A stretch of 64,000 bases of DNA from the NCBI RefSeq assembly GCF_003473485.1, contig NC_053045.1:50448494-50512493 (forward strand), in the 5' to 3' direction. A program made the translations under genes and the position numbers. Below are positions 47,753-58,790 of the stretch, one piece after another. Origin of the DNA: Medicago truncatula. Lineage: Eukaryota > Streptophyta > Magnoliopsida > Fabales > Fabaceae. The notes beneath the pieces were generated by a model. The model saw only the letters and a program-made list of their open reading frames with translations. It searched no databases and was not told the DNA's origin. Positions within the stretch are counted from its first letter, which is position 1; every line of letters starts with the position of its first letter.

Positions 47753-50700
47753 CTATTTAACGAGATCAAGGATGATCTCGTTAACCAAACTAGTTAAAAC
47801 CTCGTTTTCCAGGTCAAGAACAAGTTGTTCTGTTTCTTGATCAGTGTTTTTCCACTCTCCACATTTTTCCATCTCACTAATGTAAACATGTCTTCCTTCT
47901 TTCACTTCCCAACCCAAATACAGTTCTTGGGGTTGCCCTTGTATCCAATCCTCAACCACCTTGCAAAAGTTAAGCTTCTTTGAACAATTAACATTAACAT
48001 TATTTTCCTCAATGCTTTGTTCGATGTAATCGAACAGTAGGTTCTCCGCGTTAATCATCAAATCATTGGATGGAACTGACCTTTTCACAAAATTGAAAAG
48101 ATCATGTGCATCTTCCTCATTGTTGTTTCCAATAACTGGTGCAAATTCTGAACATTGTTTTGTAGAATGGTTCTGTGGTTCGTCTTCTAATTCTAAGCAT
48201 TTGATCCTGTTCTCTAAAACCAATGGCTCCATTGAAGATATGTTCTCGAAATGCGGTGTCTTCTGCATATGCTTGTGTTCTGCTCCTGTAATTATAAATG
48301 TGATCATTTGTTAGATAAAAAGCACTATGTATTTATATTATATATGGTACAAGTATTAAAAAAAATTGTGATATTTTATTGTTGAGAGGGATATGAGAAT
48401 GGACCTTCAAAGAAAGAATTGATCATGTAATTAGACTTCATTTCTTCTTCATCTTCAAATGGGCAATCTAGTATTGATACAGGACTGAATTGCTCCTTTT
48501 CGTTTGACCAATCCTGTTTCATGAGAAAATGTAGATGATATGAGTTTTACACAGAAAATGTAGTTTTTATATATGATGTACTTGGTCAAAAAAAAAAAAA
48601 GTGGTAAAAAGAAGAATAATTAAAAGCATTTGGTCAAACCAAATTGACTATAGTTTTGTCTCAAATTCAAATTCTAGAAAGGGTAAACTTGTCCCAATTG
48701 GTTAAGCAATATTTTTGAAAACAGTCCTATAGTTTTTATGCAGTGATGCTGCTGTGTCAGCAGGTGCAGTGAGTTTCAGCGCCGTGGATGGCGCTTTGGT
48801 GAACAATACTGCCATGGGATGGATGACTCGCCCTAATTAATTGCATGGTGCTCAGATGTACTGCATTTACCCTGGCCCCTACGAACACAAACCCCACACG
48901 TGCAAATACAATTATTGAGCAGAAAATCAGCTATATATTTTCCTCCCAGCAGTGAATTTGAATTTTTTTTTAGGGGTTAGAACCCGAACCTTACGTATAT
49001 TATGTATTGTCCTTACCAACTAAGTTATATAAGATAGTGAATTTGAATTTAAGATTATGTATGATAATAGTGAATTTGAATTTAAGAACAAAAGATATTG
49101 AAAATTGTGTAAAAAAATTTCAATGATTCTTTGTGTAAGAAAGCAATAACATTCTATCCAAAAAAATAAATTAAACAATAAAAGAAATTTAAACTAAAAA
49201 TTAAAAAGAAAGTGTATAAAATAAAAAGATAGATCTCAATTTTTACTTGTTTAATAATTCACTTTTTCTAGAAACTTTGAAATTTTCCTTAATTTCTCTA
49301 TAAAAAAAAGTCAAATGTATCTAAGGGTTCTTTAAGTTTTTCATTTTTCCTAAAATGGCCCTTTAAGTTTCAAAAGTCCTAAACAAGTCATTTTAGCCTT
49401 GCATTGTAGATAACATAGTTGGTAATTGCTTCATTGAACTTATCTTTGGTACTAAATTTGGCTCCTAACACCCACTTAAAATCAATCATCTTTTTAGGCA
49501 TGACAAAGGTGGAAAATGCTCTTTGTTGCTATCATCTGAATCATCTCCATCATCCTCTAAAAGGACTTATTTGAAACGATTCAAAAACTAAAAGGACTTG
49601 TTTGAGACCTTTGAAACTTAAATGACCACTTTGAAAAAAACGAAAAACTTAAAGAACCTTTAGATGTATTTGACCTAAAAAAAATCATAAACTACACTAA
49701 CCGCATTCCACATTATTAGTTTATAACTAGGTTACTTTATAGAAATCAAGGAGAAAATGCAAATGAAAGAAAGATAAGTTAGATAACAATAAATTGTCTA
49801 AATTATATATATTTTTTGAAAGGAAAGTAAAATATATATATATATATATAACTAAATTATCTTTATTAATTATATATTAATGTATTCAATATTTTTATTT
49901 TGAAGGGATGTATTCAACATTTTTTTTTTTTTGAAAGAGTATTCAACATTATTATAAATGCAAAGTTGACTATAATTATTTGGTGATATATAATCCAAAT
50001 ATAAATTAGAGAGAATACAATTAAAAATAAAATGAAAAACACTACAATAAAAAAAATGACACTAATTTTGAGGTTTTTTTCTTGGAAAATATAAGATTGG
50101 TTTTATAAGACAGAGGTATTAAACTTGCATTTTTTTTTTTTCGAAGGATGGTATTATACTTGCATATAATTTAATATTTTTTTAGATAGACGAAATGGCA
50201 AAGCCATTATAAACTTACACATATAAAGTGGAGGTACTGGGATTCGAATCCCGGTCATGGCATCCGGCCTAACAATTTTGACATATAATTTAACTTTAAA
50301 AAATAACATTTTGTCAAAATAAAAAATTTAATCAAAAACAAAAATATTGAAAGAAAATAGAATAGAGGGACATAATATGGAAATTACTTACCCCAGTTGT
50401 TACTCCTTCGATCTTGTGGTGGTGGGAAGCGCCGTCTTTGACGCCGTCAACTAGGTCATTTTCATTTGAGCCGTCGGAAGACGTAGCGTTGGATGAAAAC
50501 GTAAACTCACTTTCTCCCCAGCTGTTACTGCAACAATCTGAAGAGACGGTGGTGAACCTTTTGGCACTGAATATGGCATCTTCGCTAAACGACGTTGGTT
50601 TATAATCTCGTTCCTGCATAAGTAGTTCCCGGAAAGATCTCTTACACCTCAATACACCTTCACTTCCCTCTTCCTTCACTGCTTTTCTCCAGAATCTCCG

Positions 50701-51054
50701 ACTTAACAGCTTCCTTGAGAAGCTCCTAGAAAGAACACCAGTGGAAGTTTTCTTTGTTTTAGCACTCTTTTGTGAGGACAATGACTTTATGGCAGTTATT
50801 ACTGCTTCAGAAGCTCTCTGGAGAGCCCTTACGCGTCGACGAGGGAGTGAAGTACCGTTGTTCTTCTTGTGTTGGAATCCAACGGTGGTGCAGCATTGTC
50901 TTCGTGGGAATGATTTGAACCCGCTTGATGAACATGAGCTTAGGTCATCTCGGAGGTAGTCTTTGAGCAAAAGGGTAGGCTTTGAGGTATATTTGGTTGG
51001 TTTTATTATTAGAGAATTATCACGACGTGAAGGTTTGCAAATATTTGAAGCCAT
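47753..51054 (-). CDS. DUF4378-type protein, TRM27/TRM28-like
   Basis: Three exons on the minus strand: 51054-50392 (663 nt), 48513-48405 (109) and 48285-47753 (533 with stop), giving 434 residues. Junctions GGG|GTAAGT, AAACAG|GATTGG, GAAG|GTCC and TTACAG|GAGCA keep the frame. The start MASNICKPSRR is Met15 of a longer open frame and fits the family better. Family blocks: LLLKDYLRDDLSSCSSSGFKSFPR near the N-terminus, a basic middle (RVRALQRASEAVITAIKSLS, SFSRKLLSRRFWRK), EKEQFSPVSILDCPFEDEEE across exon 2, and the C-terminal WIQGQPQELYLGWEVKEGRHVYI with ETEQLVLDLENEVLTSLVNEI. TRM proteins recruit TON1 and act at cortical microtubules. The link to that group is from memory and the exact member is unsure. 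Intron 1 (1.9 kb) carries a Mutator remnant and SINE-like pieces. Confidence 0.85.
48965..49035 (-). repeat. tRNA-derived SINE-like fragment in intron 1
   Basis: The minus strand has TAACTTAGTTGGTAAGGAC (box A-like) and GGTTCGGGTTCTAACC (box B-like), about 30 bp apart. No TSD was established. Confidence 0.5.
49309..49676 (-). mobile_element. Non-autonomous Mutator element with a mudrA-type N-terminal remnant
   Basis: Inverted arms of about 75 bp: left GTCAAATGTATCTAAGGGTT with CTTTAAGTTTTTC, and the inverse of the right end (GTCAAATACATCTAAAGGTT with CTTTAAGTTTTTC). Between them the minus strand reads EDDGDDSDDSNKEHFPPL and, after a frameshift, MPKKMIDFKWVLGAKFSTKD then KFNEAITNYVIYNARLK. 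This matches the acidic stretch and the GxxFxxKxxFxxAIxxYxI pattern of the MULE transposase N-terminal domain (MuDR, PF03108). It lies in intron 1 of the TRM-like gene. Confidence 0.65.
50195..50275 (-). repeat. SINE-like fragment in intron 1
   Basis: The minus strand runs TTAGGCCGGATGCCATGACC, then GGGATTCGAATCCCAGTACC (box B-like), TTTATATGTGTAAGTTTATA, then an A-rich tail (CTAAAAAAATATT). It shares layout with the SINE at 26597-26722. Confidence 0.55.
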
Positions 51055-51329
51055 GTATAGAACAATTAAAGTAGATTTGCTATATGAATATTTCAAGAGA
51101 ATACACTCATAAGAAAATTGATGAACTATGGAGAAAAGAGTGTATGGTGCAGAAGTTTAGATATAAGCAACATTTATATATTGTTGGAGATGAGAAAGGA
51201 GAAGAGTAGGGAAAGAGAGAAGAAGGTTCTGAAGTGAGTTAAGATCTGAAATCTCGAAAGGATGTGTGTGAGATACAGTATTGAGTGGGAAGAAGACAAA
51301 TTTAGAGATGGAAGTGAGAGAACAGTATC

Positions 51330-53090
51330 AAAATTAATATAACTCTAAGGGGTTGGTTGAAGAAAGAAGTAGCTTGGAAGCTTCTTAATTCATAAGTATA
51401 TCATACTATAGACTATAGTATAGTGTGTGTGATAAAATTTGAATCTCAGGTGGGGAAGATTAATTTAATATTTGGCTCAATATTTGAATCTTGTTTGAGT
51501 ATCTAATTGTATGTATGAGTAAACAAGTAGATGTGATATTTGTTTTGGACTTCCACTAAGACCTGTTTTTGACTCTTTAGGAATTTCTCACTCCTGATGG
51601 TTACTCACGTGTGCACATGTCTGAGATCTCCCATGGTTGACTTCTAAGAGACAGCAATCTCCTTGTTGTTTTTTGTCCTATTTAGATCCTAATTAAAGGT
51701 ACGTCCTAGTTTAGAAGTAATATTTCATACATTTTAAAGTTGGCAACTGCTAATAACTGTTTGATACCTTTTCTTGTACTTTTGATTTTGATTTTAAAAA
51801 ATAATTATATGGAAATTGCTAACACCTTTCCTTGTACTTCCAAGTTCCAAGTTCACACATTTATTTGATTTTTTTTAATGGTAGGTCGATTGGGTCACCA
51901 CTATCGGATAATCATCGCCATACAAATTGATTTTAGAGGGATTGAGTTAAGGCTAAATTAAAATATTAAGATAACTGGATAAATTTTTATAATAATTAGT
52001 AAAAAAGTAAAAACTTAATGGTAATTAAGGCCTTTGACTTTAGTAGATGTTGCAAGGACTTGCTTTTTTAAGTTTTATTCTTGAGTAGAATGTTGATATA
52101 GAGAATGGACTTTGCTGATGATGTGTTGTAACCCAAATTTGGGTGTTTAAGTGACGGATGAGTACCTTTATTTATTGTCTTCCTCTTCTCTTCTTTTTTA
52201 TGCCCTCTCGATTGCAACTGCTTATGTCCTTTCTTTTGTAGTTGCCCTACATCCCGCCTCCGATATCTAAATTTGTGGATTTGACAAACAGTTTTGATCA
52301 CGATCTCTTATGATATTGACATGTGTCGAATGAGGAGAGAGCACAATTAATCTTGGGTCCGGGCCACCTATTCGGCAATGGTCCTATTAGAGCTTATCGG
52401 ACTTCATGTTCATACCATAGTTTATGACCGTCCAAGTTTGGTATGAAATTAACCCGTGAAAGTTGATAGTAAACATTTGATTTTTGTCATACACAAGATC
52501 GATTTTATCTCTTAAACGGACGGGTGTACAAGTCAAACACAATTTTTTTCTTTTTGGAGGTGAGTAATGTTACCAAATTTATAAAAACAATGTTGGTCAT
52601 TTTTTATTTATTTTTTGGTCAAGCAATGTTGGCCATTTTTAATAAATAATAACATTACTATTATTTATAACATTTTCTTTTTCTTCGTTTTGTCTCTCAT
52701 CAGATATGATGTGCATATGTATTTAACAAATGCTGCATGAATTGAAAAGTGCCAGATTTATCTTTCTTATCTATTATATATCTCTACTATTACACGTTTG
52801 ATGTTATCATGTGATTTAAAATGTCTAATCTGAATTTATCCTGTCATGTATAAATATCAATTTTTTGTTTCATTCAGCATATATATATAACTTAATATTG
52901 TTAGGTGATGGGTCGAATGCACTCTGCTTGAATTTAATCAAAAGCCATGTTCCCTGTGAGGATAGTCTGAAGTCTGAACAGCTTAAAAATATGATCATTG
53001 TTGAGAATTACTACTGTTTTTCACAATCGTATGTGATAAGAATTACAAACTACATGTACTAAAATAAAAAAGAATTTCAAAGTACAAAAA
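51330..53090. other. Intergenic between TRM-like and DREB1-like genes
   Basis: No gene or clear repeat. Short open frames only. Confidence 0.5.
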
Positions 53091-53109
53091 GCAAAATGCA
53101 TCTCATAGA

Positions 53110-53772
53110 TTAGATGGTAAAGTTCCACAAGGAGACCTCAGCATCAACCTGATCAATATCAACATTATTCCACTGATCCCTGCCATGTCTTATAAATGGA
53201 GTAATAGGAGATCGTAATGGCTCATCAGCCATACTCCTAAACCAATCATGCAACATTTCCTCCTCTGGAACTTCCACACACAGTCCCTGCAAAGGTTTAT
53301 TATCAACTTCCATAACACCAACACTATTAACATCACAATTACTAATCATAGTTTGTTCCTTACTGTCCGCAACTACGGCAAATGCCAAAGCAGCCTCCGC
53401 CGCCATTTTCCTAATCTCCTTCGCATTGTTCGTCGCCGGCAACGCTAACCGCCACGCAGAGTCAGCAAAATTAAGACAAGCTGATTTACCGCGAAGTGCC
53501 AGTGCGGCAACGTCGTGTGCACGTGCTGCCATCTCAGGTGTTGGATATGTTCCAAGCCAAATCCTCGTGGACTTGTCGTTAGGAACACGCACTTCACAAA
53601 CCCACTTGTTGTTGTTGTTGTTCCTTCTTCGTACTCCTCTGTATACTGGATGTCTTGTCTCCTTGAATTTTCGTCGACCCGCACGTTTCTTTGGTTGTTC
53701 TGATGCTAACAAGATTTCTGATGAAGAAGAGTTGTTCTCTACGTAACTAGACTCATCAAGTGATGATTTCAT
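53110..53772 (-). CDS. DREB1/CBF-type AP2/ERF transcription factor
   Basis: Single-exon gene of 220 residues. The AP2 domain is about residues 43-102 ([50 protein letters not shown]). The CBF signatures flank it: [16 protein letters not shown] at 27-42 and DSAWR at 104-108. The Val and Glu typical of DREB specificity (CRT/DRE, CCGAC) are in KWVCEVR. These factors activate cold and drought genes in the nucleus. Oddities: an Asn run (RNNNNNK, 50-56) lengthens the first beta turn by about two residues compared with usual CBFs, and the C-terminus is SLWNFTI in place of LWSY. The acidic region around 160-220 is the likely activator. Confidence 0.93.
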   Translation of the reverse strand: MKSSLDESSYVENNSSSSEILLASEQPKKRAGRRKFKETRHPVYRGVRRRNNNNNKWVCEVRVPNDKSTRIWLGTYPTPEMAARAHDVAALALRGKSACLNFADSAWRLALPATNNAKEIRKMAAEAALAFAVVADSKEQTMISNCDVNSVGVMEVDNKPLQGLCVEVPEEEMLHDWFRSMADEPLRSPITPFIRHGRDQWNNVDIDQVDAEVSLWNFTI

Positions 53773-53861
53773 TTGTGGGGTGTATGTAGTAGTACTAGTA
53801 GTAAAGTAGCTTATGGTTTATGCGAAATTCAGTGCTGAAATTGACTTAAGAGTTAGGGAAG

Positions 53862-53930
53862 TATATATAGTACTATGTATGTAGCTTTTAAATGTTTATT
53901 TTAAGAGTTTGGGGGAAATTAATGCACGTG
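53862..53930 (-). promoter_or_regulatory. Promoter of the DREB1-like gene: TATA and G-box
   Basis: TATATATA lies near 53862-53870, about 95 bp upstream of the ATG on the minus strand. A palindromic G-box CACGTG lies at 53925-53930. G-boxes in CBF promoters are known binding sites for bHLH factors such as PIFs; use here is inferred. Confidence 0.45.
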
Positions 53931-54840
53931 ACTACGATGTGTACACGAACACGGGAACAGTTGGCTTTTGTTTTTTCTTGTGGGCCAGTGTAACGGGCGG
54001 CCCACGGTTAACATTTGATTTTCGCTAGTTCCAATTTCTAACTTTGCTAGCATTTCTTGGGAGTACTCTCATCAAAGAAAATAAAAAAAAACATTTCTTG
54101 GGAGGAAGATTCACTGAACCAGAGTCTGAAAACGTGTTTGTATACTTAACGAAACGATGTCATCGTGTTGTTAGTGAAGTACTAAATATAAATAGGAGTA
54201 AAGGCAAGTGTGTTTGCAATTTGTATTGGCACTGACTAACTATGATCAAGGCTATTAGTTTATTGAAGGAAAAAAAAATTATATTAAAAAACAGCTTTTG
54301 AATTTGGAAGATATTAAATGCTTAATTTTTAAGATAAATATTTATAATTTAGTTTCTTAGCATGTCTTTGTTAGTCAACATGCCTTATAAGTTAATAGCC
54401 ATTAAAAAAATATATATAGTGAGCAAGTCAACATGCCTTATAACACTTCCTCAAAAAAAAAAAAAAGCCTTATAACATAACCTTTTTCAAAATAAATTCG
54501 ATACTAGTGATTAGTAAAACATTATCCGACCCTAATTTGTAAAGAGAAACTATACATTCTCTCGGACTCCTCTCTTCTTCATCCAACAAAGAGACATGAT
54601 TTTAAGTTATATCTTTGACCCGAAATCCTCATTTTTTGTTCGTTTATCTTAAATTCATAGAACAACTTCAATTAGTTTTTATTTTTTGTTTGTTATCTCC
54701 GACTCCGATCCTCTCTTTTCTTTCAACGAGCTTTTTGTCATATATAATATTGTTCTATTTTCCCTTTCTACATGGCCATTATTTTTAGAGTATAGGAAGC
54801 GATGATTGATCTTAAAGTCTCATTTATTATACAACATCAC

Positions 54841-55561
54841 TAGGGATGTAGATGGATATCCATGGATGCGGATAGTGTGATGTATATCCGCTCCGTTTGA
54901 TAAATATGAAATTTGTACTCTATCCATATCTGCGCGTTTTACAGGTAATCTATAGATTTTGAGATATCCGCGGGGTTTATACAGATATTCATGGATAACA
55001 TTAATAAAAATAAAATTGTTAATTTTTTTTAGCTGAAATTTAAAAACAAAAGTTCATAACATGCATTTTCTTTTCTTTTTAGAAAAGCATAATATACATA
55101 CATTACAATAACAACAAAGTTCATTGACTCAACAAAAACATAAATAAAGATCCTTACATTTAATAAAAATAAAGTTCTTTAATTTAACAAAAGCATAAAT
55201 AAAGGTTATCATATTCAACAAAAACAAAGCTTATTGCTTCAACGATCCCGACCACTTTCACTTCCTTTTAAAGAAGTGTAATATAAATTTGAACAATCAT
55301 GTAATAAGTAATAATACTCACAGGACCAAGGTGTTTTACTTAGGAAGTTGAAAGGTATTAAGGATATTTATGTAATTTACTTGGTTTAATAGCGAGTATG
55401 GATATTCGTGGGTGCGGATATCATTAAATCCACATTCATATTCATTAATTAGTTGGTAGTTAAAATATCTGTTTATTTTATTCATTGATATCCATTAAGG
55501 TATCCGCTCTGTGTCTGTGGCTCGCGGATATCGATGGGTGCAAATTTTTTTGCCACCCCTA
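54841..55561. mobile_element. hAT-type element (721 bp) built on GGATATCC-like repeats
   Basis: The ends are TAGGGATGTAGATGGATATC and TTTTTTTGCCACCCCTA. Flanks AACATCAC (54833-54840) and AACATGAC (55562-55569) are an 8-bp TSD with one mismatch. Both ends contain repeats of GATATCC / GCGGATAT (GGATATCCATGGATGCGGAT). The interior is AT-rich without coding signal. Confidence 0.8.
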
Positions 55562-56129
55562 AACATGACCTTTCGAATCAACATGAATTATGCTGAAATT
55601 CAGTGTTTTAAAATTGTAATATCAAATGAGAAGGTTGCATATGACATTCCAAGATTGGTCATTTAAACTTTTATAAATCATTTTAAAACCAAAAAGGTGG
55701 TGATTGCATTGCTAATTACCAAAAAGAGGTGGAGTCTTTCAATAGTTAGAGACTAGAAGAAAACAATCAATGATGACTCCTGGATATATGGAAAGGAAGA
55801 ATATTGTTGCACCAAAGTGGTACAACTATAGAGAGCTCATGTGTTATGCTCTTACCTAGGCTGAATACGTGTAAGACTCGGAACGGAGGACCTTTGAGAA
55901 AGCAATTGAGAGCAAGGAAAGTAAGAATTTGAAACTTGTGGGACTATCTTAAAAAAAATTCAAGGGTAGTTGCATTCAAGAAAATCTTCAGTATTATGGA
56001 ATGCGTTCCAAGGGTTAAAGAGGTAATGATACATCTTATGGCAATATTAAGGATAGCTTGATTCAAGCGGATCTTCAAGCATAGATCAGTTATCGAGTTA
56101 AATACTTAGTAATCAATTCGGATAGGTGG

Positions 56130-56345
56130 TGGTAAGAATACTCAATTTCAACCTATAGAGACGGTTGTAAGAATACACAATCTCAACTTGGGGGGGGGGG
56201 GGGGTAAGAACATTCAATCTCATCTTGGAGAGAAGGTACTAAGATCGCTCAACCTCATCTTGGAGAGGTGTTGCTAAAATACTCAACAACACTCTGAAAA
56301 GATAGTGGTAACAATACTCATCATTAGTTTGGAAGCGGAGTGCTA
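56130..56345. repeat. Degenerate minisatellite with a G15 homopolymer
   Basis: About five units of 40-48 bp on the pattern GGTGGTAAGAATACTCAATCTCA followed by ACTTGGAGA. A run of 15 G is at 56190-56204 where other units read GGAGAGA. The surrounding 55.75-56.95 kb, ending TTCCCAACA, has an LTR-like feel, but ends and TSD were not found. Confidence 0.65.
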
Positions 56346-57407
56346 CAGACACTCGGTAGGATTGGTGAGAGCAACAAAATGTTTGGTGGATAAATTTGTT
56401 TCATCGTTGTTTTGAAGTCAAGGTGGTGACGTAATTACGGGTTGTTTAGTATATAACGAATTATTCACAAATAGAGTTATTGCCTTGTTGTTTGGCATCA
56501 TCAAAATGAATAAAATATTAGGAATACTTGAGCGTTAAGGATTGAGAGCTTTTGGGTGAGAAATTTGGGTCCGAAAACACATTAAACATCTTAGATAGAG
56601 AGATTTCTTAAGTAAAATGATTCAAATTTTCTCTCTTGTCTTCTTGAGCATCTTCTCATGAGTTGAGATAAGCAACACAAAAGGATAGAAATTGAGGTGG
56701 ATTGTTGAAAGTAATTTTTTGTAGCTCTTTTGTATTTATAAAAATTAATTGATAGGAGATTGAAGAATTGCTCTCTTCTCTTGACTTAAGTCTTAATTTA
56801 GATCAAATTGAATAAACAATCTTGATTTGGTTGTTCTTTTACTATTTTTATCTTTGTACTTTGCTTTGATTATGATTTATTATATATACACTTAGGTTAG
56901 GTTGCTAATTTATCTACTTTGTTTCAAATTCCCAACATCAAATGTTAGAAGTTAGAAACAAACACCCTATGAGAGATAAAAAAAAAAAAAGTTTTAATGT
57001 GAGATGAGAATGTTCACCTCACTACTTAATTTATTTATGTTTTTAGTACAACAACACTATTCAATTTTATTATTTACGTCACACGTTTATACCGTCAATG
57101 TAACAGTTTGTAACTAACTTCTAACAACTAAAACAAGAATGAGAACACACCTCTTCACCAGTAGTTACCTAAAGAAAGAGCTTACCAAACCATGTATTGG
57201 AGCTAAGAAGAAACGAAAACGATGAGTTTGAAAGATAGGTGTCGACCATTCATGATAATTTGGTTACTGTCAAAGTTTGTAGCATTTATTTTCAGCTTAT
57301 CGCTAATTAAATCGATTCCCTAGCTTAGAGAAAAATCGTAAGTGGCCCTACTTTGTTTGATTCTCTCGTATAAACCCAAGACCACGTATGTTTTTTATTT
57401 AAAAAAA

Positions 57408-58197
57408 GGTTTTTTTTTCTAGATTACCTTTGAAGAATGGTGGGTAATTTACCCACCAACCAATAAAAATGAGTAATTTGTTGGTGGGGTCAAGATTAGG
57501 GGTGTTCGCGGTGCGGTTTGGTTCGGTTTCAAGCATAATAATCATTCAAACCGCGAGAGAAAAAAGCATGCGGTTTGGTTTGGTTCGGTTGATTTTTAAA
57601 AAGTCATCCAAACCAAATCAAACCAAACCAATGCGGTTTGGATTGGTTCAGTTGATGCGGTTAATCGCGAGATAAATAAAAAAATTACATTAACTCTAAT
57701 ATTGCCAACTAGTACCAAACAATTTTAATTATTCAAAAAAAGAACTTGAAGTCCAAAATAACATTACAATACCAATAAAAGTTATTTATCTAAAATAACA
57801 TTACAGTACCAAAATAATATTTAAGAACCAAAAAAGAACAACTTGGGCTTGGGTTTGGGTTCACTTTGGTATTGGGTTAGTACAGTACTTACTTAGTTTA
57901 ATAACATTGAGTATTTTTGCGGTTTGGTTTGGTTTGGTTCGGTTGCTGAGATGCAAACCGCAAACCGAACCGAACCGCACGGTTCAGTCTAAAAGTCATC
58001 CGAACTCATCCGAACCAAGTGCGGTTTTTTGCGGTTTCGGTTTGGATTGGTTCGGTTTGCGGTTTTTCTATTGGGTTGGTTCGGTTTTGAACACCCCTAG
58101 TCAAGATAGTTCATAGATACCACTTAAAAATGTGGCTAATGTGTATTGATTAGGGTAAATTATCCACCATTCTTCCATGGGTATCTTAGTTGTCACC
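57408..58197. mobile_element. Mutator-type MITE interrupted by a hAT element
   Basis: The outer parts 57408-57496 and 58108-58197 match the MITE at 9251-9413 (GAATGGTGGGTAA, TTGGTGGGGTCAAGA, ATACCACTTAAAAATGTG, TTATCCACCATTCTTCCATG). The 9-bp flank TTAAAAAAA is the same on both sides (57399-57407, 58198-58206). Confidence 0.85.
57497..58099. mobile_element. hAT-type element (603 bp) with CGGTTTGGTT repeats, nested
   Basis: The ends are TAGGGGTGTTCGCGG and TTTTGAACACCCCTA. The exact 8-bp TSD GTCAAGAT is at 57489-57496 and 58100-58107. Both ends are built from GGTTTGGTTCGGTT and its complement. The target in the uninterrupted paralogue (about 9306-9313) reads GTCAAAAT once. Confidence 0.95.
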
Positions 58198-58679
58198 TTA
58201 AAAAAAAAAACGTACATTCTCACTTTTTTGTGTGCATGCAGAGCACAGTATCTTTATAAGTAAATTAATAAGAAAAATGATAGTTATATAATGATATTTG
58301 GCACAATATTTTCTTTGTCTTCTTTTAAAAAAACAATAAGAATACAATGAAAATGTAAAAGATAATTGTTTTTTTTTTTTTACAAGATAAAAGATAATTG
58401 TATTAAAATAATTGTATAAATATTATTACATCAATTGTTTGGCTGTAACTCTCTTACGGTCTTACCATATATATTTTCCCATATGACTCCCATGTGTTCA
58501 AAAGAAAGAGGAAAATCCAAGATTGCAACCAAAACCATCAAACAGATGAAAGGTTTAATCAACATCAATCAGTAATTGTTGACTAAATTTCTTACTTTAT
58601 CTTGTCTCCAATTATAAACGGGACCACATGAAGTTTTTTTTTCTGATTATAATTTTCAATTTAGTATTCGTCAAAAAAG

Positions 58680-58790
58680 CTAATATTCATCTTATAAGAT
58701 GAATAAGTGGGATGTTCAGGATTTAAATTCTGGCCTCTGCATATAATAATGCATTGTCCTATCAACTGAGTTAAATTTATGGGACAAAAA
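58680..58790 (-). repeat. tRNA-derived SINE-like fragment
   Basis: The minus strand has TTTAACTCAGTTGATAGGAC (box A-like), then TGCATTATTATATGCAGAGG and a box-B-like GAATTTAAATCC. A more decayed relative is at 59517-59590. Confidence 0.5.

Noticed and set aside
50219..50262. GGGATTCGAATCCCGG, which looks like a tRNA T-arm
   Set aside because: No acceptor stem or anticodon arm can be built around it. The layout and A-rich tail fit a SINE.
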